In this document: piece by piece, positions 1-5,735 of the stretch
How positions within the stretch are numbered: position 1 is the first letter of the stretch
Layout of the letters: every line of letters begins with the position of its first letter
NCBI GenBank assembly: GCA_028714595.1
Contig: JAQTMD010000094.1
Span: forward strand, 1-6,312
Direction: 5' to 3'
Length of the DNA: 6,312 nucleotides
DNA from: Candidatus Omnitrophota bacterium
Lineage (GTDB): Bacteria > Omnitrophota > Gorgyraeia > Gygaellales > Profunditerraquicolaceae
Notes under the pieces: model-generated
Databases searched by the model: none
Told to the model about the DNA's origin: nothing
What the model saw: only the letters and a program-made list of their open reading frames with translations
Position numbers and translations under genes: made by a program

Positions 1-287
1 TTCCGGTCGCGGCAGTGCTCGCGTTCCTGCTGGGCATGTGCATCTCGCCGATCATGATCGCTTCCAATACCATAGTGCATAAGGTCAGCGAGAGCAACAT
101 GATGGGAAAGACGTTCAGCTCGCTTGCGATCGTAATCCACATGGGATTCCTGTCCTGCATGTTGGCGGCCAGCTGGCTTGCCGAGCGCATACCCCACCTG
201 TACATCCTGGTGGCTGTGGGCGCGGCAGTAGCGACCCTGGGCGCAGTGCATATAGCCCTACACCGTAAGATACCATGGCTCGAATAA
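1..287 (+). CDS. C-terminal part of a probable MFS-type membrane transporter (5' end outside window)
   Basis: The reading frame is open from the left edge (first full codon at position 3) and ends at TAA 285-287, giving about 94 residues. Three hydrophobic segments are visible at about residues 2-21, 39-62 and 69-88, separated by short polar loops. The first loop, with NTIVHKVSESNMMGKTFSS, resembles the loop before the penultimate helix of major facilitator transporters, where a Gly-[Arg/Lys]-x-Phe-Ser pattern is common. The piece would therefore be the last three of twelve helices. The substrate cannot be told. The last 13 nt overlap the start of rnfC, so the two genes are probably co-transcribed and translationally coupled. 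Whether the transporter is functionally tied to the Rnf complex is unknown. The family call is moderately sure and the membrane nature is sure. Confidence 0.6.
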   Translation, partial: PVAAVLAFLLGMCISPIMIASNTIVHKVSESNMMGKTFSSLAIVIHMGFLSCMLAASWLAERIPHLYILVAVGAAVATLGAVHIALHRKIPWLE

Positions 288-1567
288 AAGAACATAAGCA
301 TTCCACCGAAGGCAAGCCGATTGAGCTCGCCCCCCTCCCTTCCAGAGTCTACATAAGCCTCGCACAGCATTTAGGAAAAGTTTGCGATAAGCTCGACGTA
401 AAAGTCGGCGATAGCGTATTGCGGGGACAGCGCCTGGCGACGTCCGACGCAAAAATCTTTGCCCCGGTGCACGCCTCGATATCAGGCAAGGTTACGGCAA
501 TAGAACTCTGGCCGCATCCCGGCATGGGAAAGGCAAAGGCCGTGGTCATAGAAAGCGACGGCCTGGATAAGTCGTCAGGCCGAGAGGCGGCAAAGTCGCA
601 CGAAGAAATAAGCAGACTCACCGCGGCCCAGATACGGGAACTCGTCTTTAAGGCCGGCGTGGTGGGAATGGGGGGCGCGGCATTTCCTACCTATATAAAG
701 CTTACTCCTCCGAAGCCGGTTTCCACGCTGATCGTCAATATCGCGGAATGCGAGCCGTATTTGACCGGAGACTCGGAGCTTTCCGTTGAAAAGACGCGCG
801 AGATACTGCTCGGCATCGAGCTGGTCAAGATGTGCGTGGGCGCGCAAAACGTCTTTATCGCCCTTGAGGACAACACGCCCGTTGCCGCCAAAGCCATGGA
901 GACCGCGGTGCGCACTACCGGCTACGCAATACGGGTCCTGAAGTCACGGTACCCGCAGGGCGGAGAAAAGCAGCTGATCAAGAGCATCTGCAAAATTGAA
1001 GTGCCCGGCGGAAAACTTCCCTTTGACGTGGGTGTTACCGTGCAGAACGCGGCCACCGTGTATGCCGTCTACGAAGCAGTGTACCTGGATAAGCCGCTGT
1101 ACGAACGCGTGGTCACCGTGACCGGCAGCATCGTGCCGAATCCCAAGAACCTGCTCTGTCGTATCGGTACGCCCATAAAAGACCTCATTGATTTTTGCGG
1201 GCCGCTTACGGAAGAGCCTGCAAAGATCATTATCGGCGGCCCGATGATGGGCGTTGCCCAGTTCACGGACATGGTGCCGGTCATAAAATCAACCACCGGC
1301 GTTATCCTGATGGCCAAGAACGAAACCGAAACAAAAGAAGAAGAATCCTGCGTGCGCTGCGGCGCCTGTATCAGGGAATGTCCGTTAGGACTTATGCCCT
1401 GCCTGATCAACCTGGCTGCGGAAAAAGGGCTGTGGGACGAGGCCAAAGAATACGGCGCCCTTGACTGCATGGAATGCGGCCTCTGCAGTTATATGTGCCC
1501 GGGCAACAGGAGACTGGTGCAGTCTATCCGCAAGGCAAAGCTGGAGATCGCCAAGAGAAAAACATGA
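275..1567 (+). CDS. rnfC: RnfC, NADH/FMN-binding subunit of the ion-translocating ferredoxin:NAD+ oxidoreductase
   Basis: This is the peripheral cytoplasmic subunit that passes electrons to NAD+. It is 430 aa. An N-terminal barrel-sandwich region (about residues 20-100; VKVGDSVLRGQ, then PVHASISGKVTAI) precedes the flavin/nucleotide domain, which has GVVGMGGAAFPT at 128-139 and AECEPY at 157-162. YPQGGEKQL follows, as in other RnfC proteins. Two [4Fe-4S] motifs lie near the C-terminus: C359, C362, C365, C369 and C398, C401, C404, C408, each followed by Pro or a short loop. The protein stops soon after them, without the long Ala-rich tail of the E. coli protein. ATG 275 is the only sensible start, because an in-frame TAA lies at 266-268. 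The protein therefore begins MARIKEHKHS and lacks the GGIHPP segment usual near the N-terminus. No strong Shine-Dalgarno is seen, and the start overlaps the transporter gene, so coupled translation is likely. The identity is very secure. Confidence 0.97.
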   Translation: MARIKEHKHSTEGKPIELAPLPSRVYISLAQHLGKVCDKLDVKVGDSVLRGQRLATSDAKIFAPVHASISGKVTAIELWPHPGMGKAKAVVIESDGLDKSSGREAAKSHEEISRLTAAQIRELVFKAGVVGMGGAAFPTYIKLTPPKPVSTLIVNIAECEPYLTGDSELSVEKTREILLGIELVKMCVGAQNVFIALEDNTPVAAKAMETAVRTTGYAIRVLKSRYPQGGEKQLIKSICKIEVPGGKLPFDVGVTVQNAATVYAVYEAVYLDKPLYERVVTVTGSIVPNPKNLLCRIGTPIKDLIDFCGPLTEEPAKIIIGGPMMGVAQFTDMVPVIKSTTGVILMAKNETETKEEESCVRCGACIRECPLGLMPCLINLAAEKGLWDEAKEYGALDCMECGLCSYMCPGNRRLVQSIRKAKLEIAKRKT

Positions 1568-2148
1568 AAGAGATGCTGCGTTACGGAATGATCCTGGGAC
1601 TTATCTGCCTGGTCTCGACAGGGCTGCTTGCCGCGGTCAACAACCTTACGAAGACGCGCATTGAAAACCAGGCACGCGCCGAGATCGAGACAGGCCTCAA
1701 GGAGGTCCTGGCACAGGCAGCGAGCTTTGAGCCTGTGGGATCAGAGGAAAAGATCGTCTACTACAAAGGTTTTGACCAGGCCGGACAGTTAGTCGGCTGC
1801 GCGTTCATCGCTTCGCAGAAAGGCTATTCCAGCGTCATCGAGACCATGGTCGGCATGACCATTGACGGCACCATCACGGCGATCAAAGTCATCAGCCAGA
1901 ACGAGACTCCCGGGCTGGGCTGCCGCGTCAACGAGGCCGAAGACGATACCACGCTGCTTGATTTTCTGCGGGGCAAGAAAGCGCCTGAAAACAAGACTTC
2001 CCGGTTCTGCGCGCAGTTCAGCGGAAAAAAGATCGCCGAAATCGACGGCGTCAACGCCATCACCGGCGCAACCATATCTTCGCGCGCAGTCATTGACTCG
2101 GTAAGAACAAAAGCCGAAGAGATTTATAAACTCCTACGCCATGAATAA
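1564..2148 (+). CDS. rnfG: RnfG, FMN-carrying subunit of the Rnf complex
   Basis: This 194-aa single-span membrane protein is expected to carry covalently bound FMN on the outer face of the membrane. Helix 7-25 anchors it. The FMN-binding domain follows, with GY at about residue 85, a VGMTIDGTI stretch and ETPGLG at 114-119, all typical of the family. The flavinylation motif is TGAT at 167-170, so T170 is the expected FMN attachment residue, modified by an ApbE transferase that is not encoded here. The position three residues before T167 in the Dxx[S/T]GAT signature is N164 rather than Asp, although an Asp occurs at 161. The start is ATG 1564, in an ATGA overlap with the rnfC stop. Open frame continues upstream inside rnfC, but a start there would add a non-membrane extension before the anchor helix. 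A weak purine-rich stretch at 1553-1558 may help initiation. The length is close to the usual 190-210 aa. Confidence 0.95.
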   Translation: MKEMLRYGMILGLICLVSTGLLAAVNNLTKTRIENQARAEIETGLKEVLAQAASFEPVGSEEKIVYYKGFDQAGQLVGCAFIASQKGYSSVIETMVGMTIDGTITAIKVISQNETPGLGCRVNEAEDDTTLLDFLRGKKAPENKTSRFCAQFSGKKIAEIDGVNAITGATISSRAVIDSVRTKAEEIYKLLRHE

Positions 2149-3109
2149 CAGACTGACGGTCTTGAGCTCTCCCCACCTGCACTCCCGTGAATCCGTGCCC
2201 CGGATCATGTGGACGGTGGTCGCCTGCCTTATACCTGCCGGGGCTGCGGGAGTGTATTTATTCGGCATGCCCGCGTTGCGCACCATTGCCTGGGCAGCGG
2301 TTGCCGCAGTCGCCTGCGAATGGATTATCCAGAAACTGACTAAGAAAAAAATTACGGTCACCGACGGCAGTGCGATAATGACCGGGCTCCTGCTTGCCTA
2401 CAACCTGCCTGCGGACGTGCCGTTCTGGATACCGGTTCTCGGGTCGATATTTGCCGTGGCCATTGCCAAGCACGCGTTCGGAGGCCTGGGCCAGAATATC
2501 TTCAATCCCGCGCTGGTGGGCAGGGCGTTTCTCGTAGCCTCCTGGCCAAAATACCTCACTGTCTTTACCAAACCGGGTTATGACGCAGTAACGTCTGCCA
2601 CGCCGCTGGCCATGCTGAAAGAAGGAAGACTTGCAGAGCAGATTCCGTATCTCGATCTTTTCCTGGGCAGGCGCGCAGGATGCATCGGCGAAGTCTGTAT
2701 TGTCGCGCTTGCAGCAGGCGCCCTGTTCCTGCTTATCCGCGGATACATCAGCTGGCATATACCGGCGAGCTTCATTGCCACGGTCGGGATTTTTACCTAT
2801 ATATTCGGGCCAAAAGGATTTTTCACCGGCGACTGGCTCTTCCACATCCTGTCCGGCGGCCTTATCCTGGGCGCCTTTTTCATGGCCACTGATTATGTCA
2901 CCTCGCCCCCTACGGCACGGGGGCATCTTATCTTCGGCGTAGGCTGCGGCATACTCACCTCGGTCATCCGTTTGTGGGGCGGCTATCCCGAGGGAGTCTC
3001 GTACGCCATCCTGATGATGAACGCGGCAACGCCGTTGATCGATAGATTTACCAAACCCAGGATATACGGCACGGCGAAAAGAAAAAAGGCAACCGGTACC
3101 GGCGTATGA
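2141..3109 (+). CDS. rnfD: RnfD, polytopic FMN-binding subunit of the Rnf complex
   Basis: This 322-aa integral membrane protein belongs to the NqrB/RnfD family and takes part in the electron path coupled to ion transport. Many hydrophobic helices are visible, the first at about 22-42. Family signatures are FNPALVGRAFL at 121-131, DAVTSATPL at 148-156 and DYVTSPPT at 251-258. The DAVTSAT sequence fits the ApbE target pattern Dxx[S/T]xAT, making T154 the expected site of covalent FMN. Near the C-terminus, RLWGGYPEGVSYAILMMNA is also characteristic of the family, followed by a basic tail rich in Lys and Arg. The gene starts at ATG 2141, overlapping the rnfG stop by 8 nt (ATGAATAA), and ends in an ATGA overlap with rnfE. 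No clear Shine-Dalgarno precedes it, so coupling to rnfG translation is likely. In the best-known rnf operons rnfD comes before rnfG; here the order is reversed. Confidence 0.96.
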   Translation: MNNRLTVLSSPHLHSRESVPRIMWTVVACLIPAGAAGVYLFGMPALRTIAWAAVAAVACEWIIQKLTKKKITVTDGSAIMTGLLLAYNLPADVPFWIPVLGSIFAVAIAKHAFGGLGQNIFNPALVGRAFLVASWPKYLTVFTKPGYDAVTSATPLAMLKEGRLAEQIPYLDLFLGRRAGCIGEVCIVALAAGALFLLIRGYISWHIPASFIATVGIFTYIFGPKGFFTGDWLFHILSGGLILGAFFMATDYVTSPPTARGHLIFGVGCGILTSVIRLWGGYPEGVSYAILMMNAATPLIDRFTKPRIYGTAKRKKATGTGV

Positions 3110-3693
3110 AATCACTCAACGAACTCATCAAGGGCCTGATCAAAGAAAACCCTGCCTTTGTCCTGATGCTGGGCCTCTGCCCGTTCCTGGCGGTCTCGGT
3201 CTCCATAGCCAACGGCATCGGCATGGGCGTTGCCGCGACCTTTGTGCTGGTCTGTTCGAATGTCATCATTTCCGCTATCAAGAACTTCATTCCCGCGCGT
3301 ATCCGCATCCCCTGCTATATCGTGGTCATCGCCACCTTTGTCACCATCACTGAGCTGGTAATGAAGGCTTACAGCCCGGCGCTGAACCGCGCCCTGGGCA
3401 TTTACGTGCCCCTCATCGTGGTCAACTGCATTGTCCTGGGCCGCGCCGAGGCATTTGCCTCCAAGAACAACGTGAGGGATTCGCTTTTTGACGGCATCGG
3501 TATGGGCATCGGTTTTACGCTTGCGTTGCTGTTGATCTCCGGCATCAGGGAATTTCTGGGAGCGGGAAAACTCTTTAGTCTGACCGTGATTAAAAGCTTT
3601 GAACCGGCGCTGGTCATTGCCATGCCGCCGGGTGCGCTGCTGGTCATCGCGCTCCTGCTCGGATTCTTCAACCTCATAAAGGGACGCAAATAA
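3106..3693 (+). CDS. rnfE: RnfE, integral membrane subunit of the Rnf complex
   Basis: This 195-aa membrane protein of the RnfA/RnfE (NqrD/NqrE) family has about six predicted helices, roughly at 17-36, 38-56, 64-83, 92-112, 124-145 and 165-190. The two diagnostic half-motifs are LGLCPFLAVS, with C25, and YVPLIVVNCIVLG, with C108. In this family one such cysteine pair from RnfE and one from RnfA hold an iron-sulfur centre within the membrane. The early NELIKGLIKENPAFVLMLGL segment is the usual RnfE start, and it separates this protein from RnfA, whose N-terminus is shorter and enters the membrane directly. ATG 3106 overlaps the rnfD stop (ATGA). The TAA stop shares one base with the rnfA start (TAATG). 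It is somewhat shorter than the E. coli homologue at its C-terminus, as is common in anaerobes. Confidence 0.96.
   Translation: MKSLNELIKGLIKENPAFVLMLGLCPFLAVSVSIANGIGMGVAATFVLVCSNVIISAIKNFIPARIRIPCYIVVIATFVTITELVMKAYSPALNRALGIYVPLIVVNCIVLGRAEAFASKNNVRDSLFDGIGMGIGFTLALLLISGIREFLGAGKLFSLTVIKSFEPALVIAMPPGALLVIALLLGFFNLIKGRK
3678..3683 (+). promoter_or_regulatory. Shine-Dalgarno for rnfA
   Basis: AAAGGG lies inside the last codons of rnfE, 9 nt before ATG 3693. It is the clearest ribosome binding site within the rnf cluster and supports the TAATG start of rnfA. Confidence 0.6.
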
Positions 3694-4301
3694 TGGACCC
3701 GGGACAATTCTTAGCCATATTCATCTCCGCGGTATTCATCAACAACGTCATCCTCTCGCGTTTTCTCGGCCTCTGCTCCTTCATCGCCATCTCCAAACAG
3801 ACCAAACCCGCGTTCGCCATGAGCCTGGCTGTGATGTTCGTGACCACCATGTCTTCTATCATCACCTGGCTCATCTACCGTTTCCTGCTTATCCCGTTCA
3901 ACATGACTTACCTGCGCACCATTTCGTTCATCCTGGTCATCGCCACCTTTGTGCAGTTCGTGGAAATGGTCATCCGCAAGATCGCTCCGGCGATGTACCG
4001 CTTCTTTGGCATCTATTTGCCGCTGATCACGGTGAACTGCGCGGTGCTGGGCGTGGCTGTCTTAAACTCAGACATGTTCTTTGTACAAGGTAAGACCGTA
4101 CCATACGGCTTTGTCTATTCGACGTTCCAGGGCATCTGTGTCGGCGCGGGATATATGCTGGCCATGCTCCTTATGTCCGCCATCAGAGAGCGCCTTGAGA
4201 CCTGCAACGTGCCCAAGCCGTTAAAAGATTTTCCGCTGGGTTTTATCATCGCTTCCATCATGAGCCTGGCGTTCATGGGCTTTAACGGATTCAGGTTCTA
4301 G
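3693..4301 (+). CDS. rnfA: RnfA, integral membrane subunit of the Rnf complex
   Basis: This 202-aa membrane protein is paralogous to RnfE and is thought to sit in the membrane in opposite orientation, pairing with it around a shared iron-sulfur centre. The N-terminus enters the membrane at once and carries INNVILSRFLGLC, with conserved N17-N18 and C28. The matching second motif is YLPLITVNCAVLG, with C116. About six helices fit the hydrophobic pattern. The AMLLMSAIRERLE segment and the C-terminal SIMSLAFMGFNGF are also family-like. ATG 3693 overlaps the rnfE stop by one base and has a good Shine-Dalgarno (3678-3683). The length is close to the usual 190-205 aa. The gene ends at TAG 4299-4301, six bases before rnfB. 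Confidence 0.97.
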   Translation: MDPGQFLAIFISAVFINNVILSRFLGLCSFIAISKQTKPAFAMSLAVMFVTTMSSIITWLIYRFLLIPFNMTYLRTISFILVIATFVQFVEMVIRKIAPAMYRFFGIYLPLITVNCAVLGVAVLNSDMFFVQGKTVPYGFVYSTFQGICVGAGYMLAMLLMSAIRERLETCNVPKPLKDFPLGFIIASIMSLAFMGFNGFRF

Positions 4302-4307
4302 AAAACC

Positions 4308-5099
4308 ATGGAAATCATCATTCCCGTCCTGACCCTCGGCGCTTTAGGCCTTATCTTCGGCGTGGGGCTTGCCATTGCCTCCAAGTTCTTCCATGTTGAT
4401 ATCGATCCCCGGTTAGAGAAGATCCACGGCCTACTGCCCGGGGCAAACTGCGGCGCCTGCGGCGGAGCGGGCTGTTTCGGCTTTGCCGAGCAGATCCTGG
4501 CAGGAAAGGCCGCGATCGACAGCTGCCGCGTTGCTTCTGATGAAACAAAAGAAGCAATCGCCGAAGTCATGGGCAGGAGCCTCAAGAAAAGTGAAAAGCG
4601 GGTTGCTGTGCTTGCCTGTAACGGCGGCAAAAAAGTAAAGGACAAATTCGTCTACAAGGGATTGCGCGATTGCGTTGCGGCAAACCTGCAAATGGGCGGG
4701 CCAAAAGAATGCTCCTTTGGCTGCATCGGTTTCGGGACCTGCGTCAAAATCTGCCCGTTCGGAGCCCTGAAGATGGGCCCGGAGGGTCTGCCAATGGTGG
4801 ACGCCCAAAAATGCAAGGCCTGCAACAAATGCGTGACGGCCTGCCCGAAAAAACTGTTTTCTCTTATCCCCGTCAAGAACACTGTATCAATCGCCTGCAG
4901 CTCGCATGATACCGGCCGGGACACCAAGGCTGTCTGCCCGGTGGGCTGCATTGCCTGCAAGCTTTGCGAAAAGGCCTGCAAATTCGATGCCATCCATGTT
5001 ATGGACAACCTGGCGGTCATAGATTATAATAAATGTACGTCCTGTAAGGCATGCGTCAAGGTCTGCCCTGCAAAATGCATCAGGGACGGTTCTCACTAA
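4308..5099 (+). CDS. rnfB: RnfB, multi-[4Fe-4S] ferredoxin-accepting subunit of the Rnf complex
   Basis: This is the proposed entry point for electrons from reduced ferredoxin. It is 263 aa, against about 190 in E. coli. One N-terminal helix (3-26) anchors it. The RnfB-type iron-sulfur motif follows: C48-x2-C51-x4-C56-x16-C73. Four further cysteine groups follow: C135/C139/C145/C149, C169/C172/C175/C179, C210/C214/C217/C220/C224 and C243/C246/C249/C253. This suggests about five [4Fe-4S] clusters, as in RnfB of clostridia, Bacteroides and Thermotoga. The third group ends C224-Lys instead of the frequent Cys-Pro. Extra cysteines stand at 104, 122, 197 and 257. ATG 4308 is six bases after the rnfA stop with only a weak upstream AGG, so re-initiation by ribosomes finishing rnfA is likely. 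The final residues, R259 to H263, and the stop are encoded by a palindromic repeat at 5082-5117, so the natural C-terminus may have been altered slightly. Confidence 0.96.
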   Translation: MEIIIPVLTLGALGLIFGVGLAIASKFFHVDIDPRLEKIHGLLPGANCGACGGAGCFGFAEQILAGKAAIDSCRVASDETKEAIAEVMGRSLKKSEKRVAVLACNGGKKVKDKFVYKGLRDCVAANLQMGGPKECSFGCIGFGTCVKICPFGALKMGPEGLPMVDAQKCKACNKCVTACPKKLFSLIPVKNTVSIACSSHDTGRDTKAVCPVGCIACKLCEKACKFDAIHVMDNLAVIDYNKCTSCKACVKVCPAKCIRDGSH

Positions 5100-5117
5100 G
5101 ATTAGGAACTGTCCCCT
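5082..5117. repeat. Imperfect palindrome (REP-like) overlapping the rnfB stop
   Basis: The left arm, at 5083-5093 (GGGACGGTTCT), pairs with the right arm at 5105-5115 (GGAACTGTCCC). This gives an 11-bp stem with two G-T wobbles and an 11-nt loop. The GGGACGGTTCT / GGAACTGTCCC arms resemble dispersed palindromes I recall from many bacterial genomes, often linked to REP-associated tyrosine transposases. That link is recollection, not shown here, and only one copy lies in the window. The left arm is inside the rnfB coding region and the rnfB TAA lies in the loop. No T-run follows the right arm, so it is not a typical intrinsic terminator. In the transcript it could form a hairpin between rnfB and purN. 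Confidence 0.65.
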
Positions 5118-5119
5118 AC

Positions 5120-5125
5120 GAAAGG
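5120..5125 (+). promoter_or_regulatory. Shine-Dalgarno for purN
   Basis: GAAAGG stands 7 nt before ATG 5133 and fixes the purN start. It lies just outside the palindrome at 5082-5117, so a hairpin there would not bury it directly. Confidence 0.65.
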
Positions 5126-5132
5126 TTATCGC

Positions 5133-5735
5133 ATGAACATCGCGGTATTCGCATCAGGAAAGGGAAGTAATCTCGCGGCGATAATCAGGCAGGTTAAATC
5201 TGGCAAGATCAAAGCGAATCTGGCTTTGTTAGTCTGCGACCAGCCAAAGGCCGGGGCGATCGCTAAGGCAAAACGCGCCGGCATCAAAGTAGCGCTCATC
5301 AAGCGCGATGATTTTCCCGACAAAAAAAGCTTTGAAGCGAAGATCGGGGAAGCGCTCAAGGAAAACTCTATTGACCTTATCGTGCTTGCCGGCTTTATGC
5401 GCATGCTCGGTTCTGAGCTGGTCTGCGCATACCGGGGAAAGATCCTCAATATCCACCCTGCCCTTTTACCTTCCTTTAAAGGCAGCCACGCCATCCGGGA
5501 CGCCTTTGACTACGGCGCCAAGGTCACCGGCGTCACCGTGCACTTCGTGGACGAGAAAATGGACCACGGCCCCATCATCCTCCAGCGGGCAATCAAGATC
5601 GACCGGCGAGATACGCCTGAATCCCTTGAGGCGAAGATCCACAAACTCGAGCACAAACTTTATCCTGAGGCGATCCGATTAGTTCTGGAAGGAAAACTCA
5701 AAGTTTCCGGAAGGAAAGTCCTGGTCAGCGCCTGA
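5133..5735 (+). CDS. purN: Phosphoribosylglycinamide formyltransferase (GART, PurN)
   Basis: This cytoplasmic enzyme of purine synthesis transfers the formyl group of 10-formyltetrahydrofolate to glycinamide ribonucleotide. It is 200 aa, within a few residues of E. coli PurN (about 212). The phosphate-binding start, FASGKGSNL (6-14), is followed by LAGFMRMLG (85-93). The active-site stretch is ILNIHPALLPSFKG (104-117). The catalytic triad residues N106, H108 and D144 are all present and fall at the E. coli numbers. GVTVHFVDEKMDHGPII (133-149) surrounds the Asp. The enzyme should be active. The gene lies 33 nt after rnfB on the same strand with its own good ribosome binding site, so it may be read through from the rnf operon, although a purine gene there has no obvious functional link. 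Its last 11 nt overlap the end of a convergent minus-strand gene, leaving no room for a terminator beyond it. Confidence 0.96.
   Translation: MNIAVFASGKGSNLAAIIRQVKSGKIKANLALLVCDQPKAGAIAKAKRAGIKVALIKRDDFPDKKSFEAKIGEALKENSIDLIVLAGFMRMLGSELVCAYRGKILNIHPALLPSFKGSHAIRDAFDYGAKVTGVTVHFVDEKMDHGPIILQRAIKIDRRDTPESLEAKIHKLEHKLYPEAIRLVLEGKLKVSGRKVLVSA

Noticed and set aside
1474..1563. An upstream in-frame start that would lengthen RnfG by 30 residues.
   Set aside because: It would lie inside the iron-sulfur coding end of rnfC and add a non-hydrophobic extension before the anchor helix. ATG 1564, in an ATGA overlap, gives the usual RnfG length and start.
2258..3115. A 285-codon open frame on the minus strand opposite rnfD.
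   Set aside because: It lies wholly opposite rnfD, which has unmistakable family motifs. The antisense translation is rich in Arg, Gly and Cys with no recognisable domain, as expected of a shadow frame in GC-rich coding DNA.
275..5099. Assignment of the cluster to the Na+-NQR complex (nqrA-F) instead of Rnf.
   Set aside because: RnfB with its multiple ferredoxin-type motifs and RnfC with two [4Fe-4S] motifs are present, whereas an NqrF with a [2Fe-2S] and FAD reductase module is absent.
5083..5115. The palindrome after rnfB as an intrinsic terminator of the rnf operon.
   Set aside because: No T-run follows the stem (the next bases are CTACGAAAGG), part of the stem is coding, and purN with its ribosome binding site follows at once.
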